From assembly GCF_007741535.1 (NCBI RefSeq), contig NZ_CP036525.1, positions 7,688,001-7,752,000 on the forward strand: a stretch of DNA of 64,000 bases, given 5' to 3'. The DNA comes from Rubripirellula lacrimiformis (GTDB taxonomy: Bacteria > Planctomycetota > Planctomycetia > Pirellulales > Pirellulaceae). A program made the translations under genes and the position numbers. This document shows positions 51,126 to 59,916 of the stretch, one piece after another (within the stretch, counting starts at the first letter, position 1; each line of letters opens with the position of its first letter). The notes beneath the pieces are model-generated. The model was not told the origin of the DNA, made no database searches, and saw only the letters and a program-made list of their open reading frames with translations.

Positions 51126-51411
51126 ATTTCATCCGGAAGCGATCCGAGAAATTCGTGAGTCGATTCAGTGGTACCGCGACCGAAATGAGCAGGCTGCTGA
51201 CGCGTTCCGTTCTTTGGTGCAGGCTGCTGAGTCTCTCATCGAGCGGTCACCGGAGTCTTGCGCTCCCTATCTTCACGAGACGCTCGGTTATCGGTTTCAA
51301 AAGTATCCGTTCGTTCTTGCGTATATTCTGCGAGAAGATCGAATCTACTTTGTAGCGCTCGCCCACACGCGGCGAAAGCCTGGATATTGGCGAGATCGCT
51401 TAGAGGATTAG
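51100..51411 (+). CDS. RelE/ParE-family toxin
   Basis: 103 residues from ATG 51100; a TTG one codon upstream is an alternative. Typical ParE/RelE fold: FHPEAIREIRESIQWYRDRNEQAA, then FRSLVQAAESLIERSPES, RFQKYPFVLAYIL and VALAHTRRKPGYWRDRL. The last segment is the classic C-terminus of ParE toxins. Such toxins block gyrase (ParE) or cleave mRNA (RelE); which applies is not clear. Confidence 0.88.
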   Translation: MAKRNFQTEFHPEAIREIRESIQWYRDRNEQAADAFRSLVQAAESLIERSPESCAPYLHETLGYRFQKYPFVLAYILREDRIYFVALAHTRRKPGYWRDRLED

Positions 51412-51432
51412 CGACAGCCCGGGGCAGCACGA

Positions 51433-51714
51433 ATGAATCTGAGTCGAACCGACGCTTCCGCAACCTATCGAGGATATCGCAATCAAGCACAGCATGTGCT
51501 TGCGCGGTTGCTTACTGATGAGAATTCGGACCGTCAGATATATCGTCCGGAGGGCTCAGAGGACCTGGCCATTTTTAATGCGCAGCAGCGTCTGATTGAG
51601 GCAGTCCAAGTAAAGGACTACTCAAGCGATCTCGCGCTCTCGCATTTCAAGCCATCTAGTCCAGTTGGATTCTTTGCTCGTTTCAAAGATAGGCAGTCAG
51701 AACATCCAGATTGA
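51433..51714 (+). pseudogene. N-terminal fragment of a nuclease-type defence protein
   Basis: 93 residues. The piece YRGYRNQAQHVLARLLTDE, EGSEDLAIFN and LIEAVQVKDYSS resembles the N-terminal PD-(D/E)xK-like nuclease domain found in DUF4297/Cap4-like and related effector proteins (Asp in EDLAIF, Gln-Val-Lys in VQVK). The rest of such proteins (several hundred residues) is absent: the frame stops at 51714. Probably a truncated relic. The family link is tentative. Confidence 0.45.
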
Positions 51715-52428
51715 ACAAGAAAAGGTTCCAGGACTGAATGGCACTTAATCCAATTAGGTCCTATGCCTGCCCAGGTTTGTATTCGCGTCTAGGTTTCTGC
51801 ATGAGCTTGTATTTCTTCTGCCGCCGCTTGAGCAACCTTGGTTCGTAGCGGTCTGGTCGGTTGCCAACAGCATGCTGCAGGCAGCAGCGGTAGGCCACGT
51901 GCCGCGGCGGCGGAGCAGGAACGAAGAATTGGAGAGAGCGACGTTCCGCAAACGATCGTCGAAGCCGCTCGAAGGATGAACAAAGCTCGACGATCGTTTG
52001 CGGTACGTCGTGATCGGAGTCTCCATCGCCGTAAAAAATGCTCCAATGCGGAAACGGCTGCACGATGCGGCTCCCAAGCCGCATGACCGGCCTGCACGTA
52101 CTCTACCTGGGAAACACTCAAGCACTCCGGTAGAGCGTCGCTTTCGTCGGAGCCGGGTCATTGCCGCTCAGAAGCGAAGCGGCGGCGATGGTCCGAGCGA
52201 CAGAGAATGCGCAAGCGGTCGCTTTTGTTGGAGAGGGTTTGCAACCTGCCGTAATTACCGTTTCGCTATTGCTCCAACAAGAAACGACCGCATGCAATAC
52301 CTCCCAATCAAATGACCTTGCCCCCCCGATCGCAGCGAGGCCGTTGCGCTTTGCGTATTCTCTCGCAACGGATGCCCCTTCGGTCGCTATCGTATTCCGC
52401 TCTAAGCTGCGATCGTTAGAATCTCACC
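51715..52428. other. Relic region before the nuclease-helicase gene
   Basis: About 0.7 kb without a credible gene. It contains an inverted repeat with 22-nt arms (51941-51962 and 51987-52008). Confidence 0.4.
51941..52008. repeat. 22-nt inverted repeat
   Basis: Arms 51941-51962 and 51987-52008 are complementary at 21 of 22 positions (core CCGCAAACGATCGTCGA), with a 24-nt loop. It could be the end of a decayed element. Confidence 0.55.
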
Positions 52429-54194
52429 ATGAAACGTGAATACTATTCTGACTCAATAGCCAATTTCCTCACCACGGATCGTCACGCGATCCTCGGTGAA
52501 TTGGTTAGCAACAGTGAATTCGCAGTCGAAAACACTCAGCGTGATGCTTGGCAATTTCAAATCGACTCGTTGAAAAAGTTGCTCGTGGGACAGAGCGGGA
52601 CGATCTATTTGGAATACTCAATTCCACGAATGGGAAAAAGGGTCGATGTCCTGTTGTTGATCGGCAATGCGATTTTCGTCGTTGAATTCAAGGTCGGAGA
52701 TACGCAGTATTGGTCGGGAGCGTTGAACCAGGTAACCGACTACGCCTTGGACCTCAAGAACTTCCATGATGCCAGCCACGATCGCTTTGTCGTACCAATC
52801 CTGGTTTCAACCAAAGCACCAGCAGTTCCAGTTCTGATTGAATCCACGCCTCGGCGAGACGGGCTGATTTCAACCATCAAGTCAAACGGATCTAACTTTG
52901 CGGCAATCATCCAAGATGTTCACACATTCGTTGATTCAGCGGAAACCGGGGAGCGAACGCAGATAGTATCCGCCGAGTGGGAAGACGGGCAGTATCTTCC
53001 CACTCCAACGATCATCGAGGCGGCGATGGCGTTGTACAACGGGCATTCGGTAGCAGAAATCTCGAGAAGTGACGCGAGTGGAGCCGAGTTGCATCGGACG
53101 ACTGACGCGATTTCAACTGTCATTGAAAACGCCAAGTCAGGACACTACAAGGCTATTTGCTTCGTTACAGGCGTTCCCGGTGCCGGAAAGACGCTGATCG
53201 GCCTGAACATTGCGACTCGTCATTTAGATGACGAAAGCAACACGTACAGTGTTTTCTTGTCCGGCAATGGACCACTCGTACAGATTTTGCAGGAAGCACT
53301 TGCGCGGGATAAGGTCGCACGCGAGAAAGCGACTGGTCGTCGAATCACGAAGTCCGCCGCTCGCAGCGAGGTGAAGACCTTCATACAAAACGTTCATCAC
53401 TATCGCGACGAGTATTTGAAGGATAGCCGGGCGCCCGCCGATCACGTCGCTTTGTTCGACGAAGCCCAACGTGCGTGGGACTTACAGCAAACCTCGAAGT
53501 TCATGAGGCAGAAAAAGAACCAGCCAAACTTCAATCAGTCAGAACCCGAATTTCTGATTTCTTGTATTGAACGCCACAAGGACTGGGGCGTCATTGTCTG
53601 TTTGGTTGGCGGCGGGCAAGAGATTAACACGGGCGAAGCCGGAATTGCTGAATGGGCCGAGGCGCTCAATCGTTCGTTCCCCGACTGGCACATTCACATT
53701 TCTGATCGCTTGACCGACAGCGAATATGGAGCAGGCGAAGTCCTGTCAAAACTCAAGTCTCGACGGAATGTGCATTACAATTCGGGGCTGCACCTTTCGG
53801 TATCTATGCGGTCTTTCCGTGCAGAGAACGTGTCGAGATTGGTCAAGGAAGTGCTGGATTTGGACACGATCAATGCGAACCGGACGTTGGATTCCGTTCG
53901 CGAACAATACCCGATCGTTTTGACGCGAGATTTGTCGAAGGCGAAGGAGTGGTTGCGGCAACAAGCTCGTGGATCAGAACGATATGGCATTGTCGTGTCA
54001 TCACAAGCGAATCGTCTCAGACCGCTTGCGATTGACGTACGGATGCAACCCAACCCGATCCATTGGTTTCTTGCCGACAGCGGGGATGTGCGGTCGTCGT
54101 ACTACCTGGAAGATGTCGCTACTGAGTTTGACATCCAAGGCCTCGAACTCGATTGGGCCTGCGTCACCTGGGATGCGGACTTTCGGCATGCTGA
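52429..54194 (+). pseudogene. Nuclease-helicase (DUF2075 type), 5' part, split by IS3-family element
   Basis: The 5' portion encodes about 588 residues: an N-terminal PD-(D/E)xK-like domain (RVDVLLLIG and VVEFKVG giving D and E-x-K, about residues 75-95) and an SF1-like helicase part with Walker [14 protein letters not shown] and Walker [12 protein letters not shown]. The native frame ends at D-F-R-H-A where the IS begins; the track continues by chance to a stop at 54234 in the IS. With the 3' part (55803 on) one continuous protein is restored. This family handles DNA or RNA ends and may act in defence. Confidence 0.9.
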
Positions 54195-54261
54195 TGTGCT
54201 GCCTCTCTTGAAATTGGAAATCTGCCAATGGTGAGCTATTTTCACTTGAGGAGATTTCACA

Positions 54262-54576
54262 ATGACACGAAAACGACGCTCTTTCTCGGCTGCTGAAAAG
54301 GCTGCCGCCGTCCGCAAGCACCTTGTCGACAAAGTTCCTGTTTCCCAGATCGCCGACCAGATGCAGGTTCAACCGACGTTGATCCACAACTGGGTCAATG
54401 CCGTCATGAGCCAAGCTGAACGGGCTTTTGAAACGCCCCGCTCGACCAAGGCCGGCAAGGTGAAAACCGATCGCACGGTCATCGAACTGCGTGAGAAACT
54501 CATCGCTAAGAACGAGGTGATTTCCGAGTTGATGGAGGAGAACATCCGCTCAAAAAAAGACAATGGGGAACTCTGA
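54262..54576 (+). CDS. IS3-family OrfA (helix-turn-helix protein)
   Basis: 104 residues. MTRKRRSFSAAEKAAAVRKH, then SQIADQMQVQPTLIHNWV forms the HTH that binds the IS ends. A leucine-zipper-like C-terminal helix (ELREKLIAKNEVISELMEEN) follows. Near its end is A7 (54552-54558), a slippery sequence for -1 frameshifting into orfB. The stop is at 54574-54576. Confidence 0.9.
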   Translation: MTRKRRSFSAAEKAAAVRKHLVDKVPVSQIADQMQVQPTLIHNWVNAVMSQAERAFETPRSTKAGKVKTDRTVIELREKLIAKNEVISELMEENIRSKKDNGEL

Positions 54577-54596
54577 AAGGTCGATGGGTTCCCCAT
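54563..54596 (+). promoter_or_regulatory. Frameshift-stimulating stem-loop between orfA and orfB
   Basis: A perfect 9-bp stem, ATGGGGAAC (54563-54571) with GTTCCCCAT (54588-54596), starts 4 nt after the A7 slippery run and encloses the orfA stop. This is the usual arrangement for programmed -1 frameshifting in IS3 elements. The -1 frame is open from the A7 run through orfB. Confidence 0.7.
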
Positions 54597-54668
54597 GACA
54601 CGCGAGACCAAATCGTCGACTACACCAAGTACTGGCACGAACGAACTGAGATCGGAATCGGTCAGCTC

Positions 54669-55553
54669 TTGCGATGGATCGAGCTGCCCACCAGCAAGTA
54701 TCACAACTGGAAGCGACGTTACGGCAAGGTGAATGCCCACAACGGCAAAGTTCCCAGGGAATGGTGGCTGGAAGACTGGGAGAAGCAGGCGATCGTCGAT
54801 TTTCACGACAAAAACCCGCTCGAAGGTTACCGAAGGCTGACGTTCATGATGCTCGATGAAGACGTGGTGGCGGTCGCTCCGTCGACGGTCTACCGCGTGC
54901 TCAAGGCCGCAGGCCGACTGGATCGAAAAAGCAACAAGGCATCGCAAAAAGGAAACGGATTCAAGCATCCGCTGAAAGCCCATGCGCACTGGCATGTCGA
55001 CATTTCCTACATCAATGCTGGCGGGACGTTCTTCTACTTGATCACGATTCTCGATGGCTACAGCCGGTACATCGTGCATCATGAACTACGCGAGTCGATG
55101 ACCGAACTGGACGTGGAAATCGTCTGCCAAGCGGCTTTGGAAAAACACCCCGGCGTGAAGCCTCGGATCATCAGCGACAACGGTCCTCAATTCGTCGCCG
55201 GTGACTTCAAGTCGTTCGTCCGTCACAGCGGGATGACGCATGTAAAAACCAGTCCGTACTATCCACAGAGCAACGGCAAGCTCGAGCGGTGGCACAAGTC
55301 GCTCAAGGTTGAAAGCATTCGTCCGAACTGTCCACGAAATGCCGCCGAAGCGATCAAGCTGATCTCGGAGTATGTCCATCACTACAACGAGGTCAGGCTT
55401 CACAGCGCGATCGGCTACGTTACGCCGGCTGACTTCCTGGCCGGATTGGCACCGGAAATTCACTCCGAACGAGACCGTAAACTCGAAGAAGCTCGGATGC
55501 GTCGGCGTTCGACGTCGCGCAGTAGTGACAGCGAACTTGCAGTTGCCGGATGA
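54669..55553 (+). CDS. IS3-family OrfB transposase (integrase core)
   Basis: 294 residues from the first ATG, but in use it is probably the C-terminal part of an OrfAB fusion made by frameshifting (the frame is open from 54555). The rve integrase core has D in HWHVDISYIN, D in IISDNGPQFVAGD and E in SNGKLERWHKSLKVE, the DD(35)E triad. C-terminal RLHSAIGYVTPADFLAG is typical. It looks intact. Confidence 0.93.
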   Translation: MRWIELPTSKYHNWKRRYGKVNAHNGKVPREWWLEDWEKQAIVDFHDKNPLEGYRRLTFMMLDEDVVAVAPSTVYRVLKAAGRLDRKSNKASQKGNGFKHPLKAHAHWHVDISYINAGGTFFYLITILDGYSRYIVHHELRESMTELDVEIVCQAALEKHPGVKPRIISDNGPQFVAGDFKSFVRHSGMTHVKTSPYYPQSNGKLERWHKSLKVESIRPNCPRNAAEAIKLISEYVHHYNEVRLHSAIGYVTPADFLAGLAPEIHSERDRKLEEARMRRRSTSRSSDSELAVAG

Positions 55554-55802
55554 TCAGACGAGAATGTCTACGCTTGGTCGGAGGATAGGGCTCTGCAGAG
55601 GTGCAACCTGAGCGCCGCATCAAGTGCGTAGACCGAAAGGCAGGCGGTTGTCGCCAGTCGATGACCGCCACCTTTCCCTTTCGGGATACGCCACAAAGCG
55701 AAAAACCTTCCACACTGGAGGCGTGGATCACGAGGCGGGAGGACGCCATCAAATTACGTTTCAAGCCATCGGTCGATTTCCAATTCCCGCTGAACCAGCA
55801 CA

Positions 55803-56032
55803 CTGACGATGGATGGATTTACCGTTCGTTTCGAGGAAACAAATGGCAAAAGATCAACAAAGCAGAACGTCAGTCATACCTGAAGAACGCGTATCGAGTG
55901 CTGTTAACGCGGGCAAGGCAGGGAATGGTAATCTGCGTTCCCGATGGCGATGCTAAAGATCCAACACGGGCGCCCGAGTTCTATGACTCGACCTATCAGT
56001 ACCTGAAGTCGATCGGAATGGATGAGCTTTGA
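55803..56032 (+). pseudogene. Nuclease-helicase (DUF2075 type), 3' part after the IS
   Basis: Continues in phase from the 5' part once the IS and one copy of CTGA are removed: H-A-D-D-G-W-I-Y-R-S-F-R-G-N-K-W. The helicase motif VI region NAYRVLLTRARQGMVICVP and the usual end FYDSTYQYLKSIG are present. The longer ORF start at 55601 is inside the IS and is not native. No further damage is seen. Confidence 0.9.
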
Positions 56033-56043
56033 TCGCTTGGCGT

Positions 56044-56331
56044 TCAGATTCTCATATCACCATCTTCTTGGTCACACGCAATCGCTAGGGCCGTTGCATT
56101 TCGCAAAAAGAACCATCCGTATTGCTTAGCCATTTTCACGAGTGCGTGGGCAGCGTCCGGTGTCCAGTCGTGAACGTCGATCAGCTTAGCCTCAATCAAC
56201 TCCCAATTTGGATTTTGAGAGTCTGAAATCAAAGCCGAGTATTCATCAACGAGGTTCGTTAAACGAGAAGGTGCCGAGCCAGGCACGTCGTTCGGGTTGA
56301 ATTCTTGCCCGCTTGGCTCCATGTTGGTCAT
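56044..56331 (-). CDS. Hypothetical protein downstream of the HigBA-like module
   Basis: 95 residues. The segment WELIEAKLIDVHDWTPDAAHALVKMAKQYGWFFLRNATALAIA is helical and looks like a conserved small domain. Its start lies 21 bp after the higA-like gene, same strand, so it belongs to that transcript. Function is unknown. Confidence 0.65.
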   Translation of the reverse strand: MTNMEPSGQEFNPNDVPGSAPSRLTNLVDEYSALISDSQNPNWELIEAKLIDVHDWTPDAAHALVKMAKQYGWFFLRNATALAIACDQEDGDMRI

Positions 56332-56352
56332 CCTTAAATCTTCAATGCTGCT

Positions 56353-56730
56353 TCAGCAACTAGCAGTGACATTGGCGAGTTCACGAATCCGTCGCGACCA
56401 CGATTCCAGGTCGTTTGTGATTTCTTCCATGATTCGACACACCGGACCGATCGGTTCGTTGATCCCTTGTTCCCAATCGCGAACCGCCCCCACGGAAACG
56501 CCAAGAAATTCAGCGAACACGGCCTGGCTCACTTGCAACGACTCTCTAACTGCTTTGACTTGCTCGCCGCTAAAGGTTGCTGGGCTTAAACTCAACTTCA
56601 CTTTGCGAACAGTTAAGAACGTCGATAGATCATCGACGCTATCGACCGTTTCGAGTTTCTTGGCGAAGCGTTCGAGACGCTCCACCAGTTCGCTGCCGAC
56701 TGTCTTTTCAGTTTTCTTGTTCATGTTCAA
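56353..56730 (-). CDS. XRE-family antitoxin (HigA/YgiT-like)
   Basis: 125 residues. An N-terminal helix-rich region, then an HTH of lambda-repressor type: VKAVRESLQVSQAVFAEFLGVSVGAVRDWEQG. Acts as antitoxin and repressor with the RelE/HigB-like toxin encoded just upstream (12-bp gap). Gene order toxin then antitoxin is as in higBA. Confidence 0.88.
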   Translation of the reverse strand: MNMNKKTEKTVGSELVERLERFAKKLETVDSVDDLSTFLTVRKVKLSLSPATFSGEQVKAVRESLQVSQAVFAEFLGVSVGAVRDWEQGINEPIGPVCRIMEEITNDLESWSRRIRELANVTASC

Positions 56731-56742
56731 CCTCGGGGTTTT

Positions 56743-57117
56743 TCACCGTGAGTTTTCCTCCAACCACTGGTCCGTGATCACAAGGTACTTCTTGATTCCA
56801 GCCTTTTCGCTCGCGGACAAATTGTCTTTTCGATTCTTCGGGTACGCCATCAACATCAAGACGATGTGGTACGCGGCGAAGTACGCGTAACACACGCGAA
56901 CGCCGCCGCTCTTCCCCTGGTCGCTGCCTGCGATTGCGAATCGGACCTTTCGCAATCCACCCGTTCCCGCGATGATCGGCGGCCCTTCCGGATCACTCAT
57001 GATGAGCATTTCAAGCGTCCACAGGCTCGACTCATCGTTGTCACTCGAGCAGATCGACTTCCAATCATCTTGGAACTCGTCGAGGTACACGAAATAGAAA
57101 AGTTCGTCGCCATCCAC
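56743..57117 (-). CDS. HigB/RelE-family toxin
   Basis: 124 residues, GTG start at 57117 directly after a stop. The RelE/HigB signature is GTGGLRKVRFA, then GKSGGVRVCYAYF and PKNRKDNLSASEKAGIKKY. Such toxins are ribosome-dependent mRNA interferases. N-terminal start could be slightly different, but the preceding TAG fixes the limit. Confidence 0.88.
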   Translation of the reverse strand: MDGDELFYFVYLDEFQDDWKSICSSDNDESSLWTLEMLIMSDPEGPPIIAGTGGLRKVRFAIAGSDQGKSGGVRVCYAYFAAYHIVLMLMAYPKNRKDNLSASEKAGIKKYLVITDQWLEENSR

Positions 57118-57570
57118 CTACCAAGTGTACGGCCAGGCCGCACAGAAAGCAAGATTAGTTTCGGATCGAACCGTGGATCCCCACAAGCAAGGCATCAGAT
57201 TTTCTGTGTTCTACGCTTCTGGACGGGCTTTCGCGGTCGGGTTGAGCGGCACTTTGATTCTAATGGCAACGAGGGGATCCCAAACTGGATTTACGAGAAC
57301 AAGAGACTTCCGCTAGACCTTGGAATAGTAGCGATGTCCGCGAAGACAAAAATGCATCGCAAAATCAGTGAATTGCGTGCGATCGCTGAGTTTAGTCCGG
57401 TGTTGAACTACAGCGGCACAGCATGATCGGGCTTGCGCGATTTACAGAAGGCTGCCAAACTTCGTGTTTCAGCCGGAGCATTTTTCCAGCTCGTGACCAA
57501 ACGTGTCACGGCAGTGCCAGAAACTCGCACTTTCCCTTTTCGGGCAAAGTCACAAGCATGGAACCACCAA
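57118..57570. other. Divergent intergenic region toxin / methylase
   Basis: About 0.45 kb. Several ORFs overlap but none has features. The methylase frame is open back to TTG 57433 here. Promoters for both genes must lie inside; I see no clear boxes. Confidence 0.4.
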
Positions 57571-58377
57571 GTGAAGCAAACTGAGCGCATTGTCAAACCG
57601 CTGAAATGGCACGGGGGAAAGCACTATCTGGCGAAGCAGATAATCGAATTGATGCCGCAGCATCTCCACTACGTTGAACCGTTTTTCGGTGGTGGTTCTG
57701 TACTATTCGAGAAATCTGCTGATGGGATTTCCGAAGTAGTCAACGATGTGCATAAAGAGTTGACGAACTTCTGGCGTGTCCTCCAAGACGAGAAGGACTT
57801 TGCAAAGTTCACTAGGATCGTCGAAGCAGTGCCGTTCTCACAGGTGGAGTGGGAAGACGCTCACGAAACGGCTCGATCCTCGCTGAAAAGAGCTGTGAAT
57901 TTCTTTGTTCGGTGTCGTCAATCGCGAGCGGGGAAATTTGACTCTTTCGCCACGCTGAGTCGCAATCGAACCCGCCGAAACATGAATGAGCAGGCGTCCT
58001 CGTGGCTGACTGCTGTCGAATCACTACCAGCAGTTGCAAGTCGCCTAAAGCGAGTTGTAATCATGTGCGATGAGGCGACAAAAGTCATTCGTTCTCAAGA
58101 TGGAAAGAACACTCTGTTCTACCTCGATCCGCCGTACGTGCATGAAAGCCGGGTCACCACTTCAGACTACGACTTTGAAATGTCAACCGACCAACATGTG
58201 GAGCTTCTAGACACGATTGAGAGCTGTAGCGGAAGCGTTGTATTGTCTGGGTACCCGAATGATCTCTATGATTGCCGTTTGAAAAACTGGCGAACCGTAG
58301 ACATTATCATCGACAACAAAGCATCGAGTGCCAAACAGAAGCCGCGGAAGACGGAACGCATCTGGATGAATTACTGA
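57571..58377 (+). CDS. DNA adenine methylase (D12/Dam-like class)
   Basis: 268 residues from GTG 57571, where homology begins; the frame opens back to TTG 57433 (314 residues). Motif X LKWHGGKHYLAKQI, motif I YVEPFFGGGSVLF (AdoMet binding) and catalytic motif IV LDPPYV identify an N6-adenine methyltransferase of the alpha (Dam) group. It ends 8 bp before the GIY-YIG gene. Together they look like a type II restriction-modification pair. Confidence 0.9.
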   Translation: MKQTERIVKPLKWHGGKHYLAKQIIELMPQHLHYVEPFFGGGSVLFEKSADGISEVVNDVHKELTNFWRVLQDEKDFAKFTRIVEAVPFSQVEWEDAHETARSSLKRAVNFFVRCRQSRAGKFDSFATLSRNRTRRNMNEQASSWLTAVESLPAVASRLKRVVIMCDEATKVIRSQDGKNTLFYLDPPYVHESRVTTSDYDFEMSTDQHVELLDTIESCSGSVVLSGYPNDLYDCRLKNWRTVDIIIDNKASSAKQKPRKTERIWMNY

Positions 58378-58385
58378 GAGAACCT

Positions 58386-59168
58386 ATGACAACAAGCTTA
58401 AAAGATGCGGTAGAGAAATCGTTTTTAACCGTCCATGAGGGACGAAGTACAGACGATGTAGTCATTGAGCCCGTTTTGAACAAGGCGTTTCTTTCAGAAT
58501 GCCAAAAGCTTGCACCCAATGCCTCAGACTTCGATGCAAACTGGCAACTGCTGAACCTTCGCAAAGCTTCATCGCTAGGAAAAGTAACCACCGATGTGCA
58601 TCGTTTCTCTCACGGTGACTATCAGCATGCGTCACAAATCGCCGCTCGGCAGCTTGAGGACCGCTTTCAACTGACCGTGGACCGAATCTTATGTGATCCG
58701 GCGAAACGTGATGAGTTTGATGCTATCGCGAGCTCAGTAGCCGCAGACGTTCCGGTCTATCAGCTTCGGAAAGCAGCTCTCGGACTGAGGAAAGCTCGAA
58801 AGCTTCGACCCGAGCTAATCAAACGGATCGCCGACTGGGGTGTTGAGATACTTTCGTTCGAGGCGAAGCAGCTTACCGAGGACGGGGATTTAATACCGCG
58901 CAAGCCTGGAATCTACCTCTTTAGAGACAAAAGTGGCTATCTATACATCGGTGAAGCGAGTTCACTACGTTCTCGAGTTTCCAAACACTTGGATCACTCT
59001 GATCGCAAAGCTCTCGCTCGCCATTTCTGGGACACGGGCATTACCGAAGTCGTAGTAGAGCTTCATGCATTTGATGCACATTCCGACGCTCGGAAGACTG
59101 GACCGCGAAGAGCATATGAATCGGAGCTCATCGAAAAGCGGAACCCACGCTTCAATATTCGGCCTTGA
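58386..59168 (+). CDS. GIY-YIG nuclease family protein (putative restriction endonuclease)
   Basis: 260 residues from ATG 58386. The C-terminal part has the GIY-YIG core: KPGIYLFRDKSGYLYIGEAS (GIY and YIG), Arg in SSLRSRVSKHL, Glu in AYESELIEKRNPRFNI. The first 165 residues are mostly helical with no known family and may bind the target DNA. The tight link to an adenine methylase suggests a restriction enzyme; alternatively a repair or homing-type nuclease. Confidence 0.85.
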   Translation: MTTSLKDAVEKSFLTVHEGRSTDDVVIEPVLNKAFLSECQKLAPNASDFDANWQLLNLRKASSLGKVTTDVHRFSHGDYQHASQIAARQLEDRFQLTVDRILCDPAKRDEFDAIASSVAADVPVYQLRKAALGLRKARKLRPELIKRIADWGVEILSFEAKQLTEDGDLIPRKPGIYLFRDKSGYLYIGEASSLRSRVSKHLDHSDRKALARHFWDTGITEVVVELHAFDAHSDARKTGPRRAYESELIEKRNPRFNIRP

Positions 59169-59680
59169 TTTTTCGTGAACAAAAGTGGCACGCACGTCCG
59201 AAACAATCTTGGATTGCCGCAGAATTTTTGCCGGGTGCTCCACGAAGCACGACGATGCACCGAGAGGAGCCGAGTGGCAAGCGGAACGATGGAGGTTGAT
59301 TTCTCTTCAGTCCCGTTGCTGGACGGAGACGATCCTGTCAGTAGCATCCTGCTTGTCCTGACGACTGCGGTGCCGCGATTCCCTGCGTATCACGGCACGC
59401 CCCTTCCTTCGATCCCCTCAGAATCTCGGTGGCACGCGAATCGATTGAAGCACAGATGAGTGCACCGGGATCGGTAGCAGCTGTTGCGGCAGGATTGGGC
59501 GGCAAATTCGATGGACCCGATTTGCGCCAATCGCTGGCAAGCCGACGGCAGCGGTGTGCGGAGCGAGAAGTTGCCGAGGGGGGGCGGAGAATTTGTGACA
59601 CCTCGGATTGGTGTCACTTTGGCATCAACGCAGAAAACACGGGAGCCTCCTGTGGGCTGTTTTCCTCGTGTTTTGCCGAG
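59169..59680. other. Gene-free region after the GIY-YIG gene
   Basis: About 0.5 kb with no credible ORF. A hairpin with AAAACACG / CGTGTTTT arms (about 59635-59675) lies directly downstream of the tRNA fragment on the minus strand and could be its terminator. Confidence 0.45.
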
Positions 59681-59727
59681 TGGGCGATACAGAACTCGAA
59701 TCTGTGACCTCTGCCGTGTGAAAGCAG
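59681..59727 (-). tRNA. tRNA-Val(CAC) 3' half (fragment, probable attachment site)
   Basis: Reading the minus strand: a complete anticodon arm (CTGCT/GGCAG with loop TTCACAC, anticodon CAC), variable loop, T arm (ACAGA/TCTGT around TTCGAGT) and acceptor 3' strand ATCGCCC with discriminator A. The 5' half (acceptor GGGCGAT, D arm) is absent upstream. Such 3' halves are the classic footprint of site-specific integration into a tRNA gene. By polarity the integrated DNA would lie at higher coordinates and the chromosome side at lower. Confidence 0.7.
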
Positions 59728-59916
59728 CTATCCAGGCCAGAAACCCCCGCTTTCACGACGAAAATGCGTCTTTCCGTCCTCCATCTGCTCCAATGGACAC
59801 CGTCATTTCCGTGCGTTTAGGGTACGGAAAAGGGTAGGGACTACCGAGACACTTGGCTCCAGGGAGCCAGGTGCGACACGCGATGCAATAGGCCTGATAC
59901 CGTGCCAAGGACGTGA

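Larger units (their letters stand above)
54195..55802 (+). mobile_element. IS3-family insertion sequence
   Basis: 1,608 bp. Ends are TGTGCTG... and ...CAGCACA; about 40-bp imperfect inverted repeats include GAATTGGAAATC. A 4-bp target duplication CTGA (54191-54194, 55803-55806) flanks it. Two overlapping-phase reading frames (orfA, orfB) are present. About 250 bp of noncoding DNA lie between orfB and the right end. Confidence 0.92.

Noticed and set aside
55601-55806. Start at 55601 for a separate 143-residue protein
   Set aside because: This stretch lies in the right end of the IS3 element; only the part after 55806 is native helicase sequence.
59484-59837. Plus-strand ORF of 117 residues across the tRNA fragment
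   Set aside because: It runs through the tRNA-Val half and the hairpin and has no domain.
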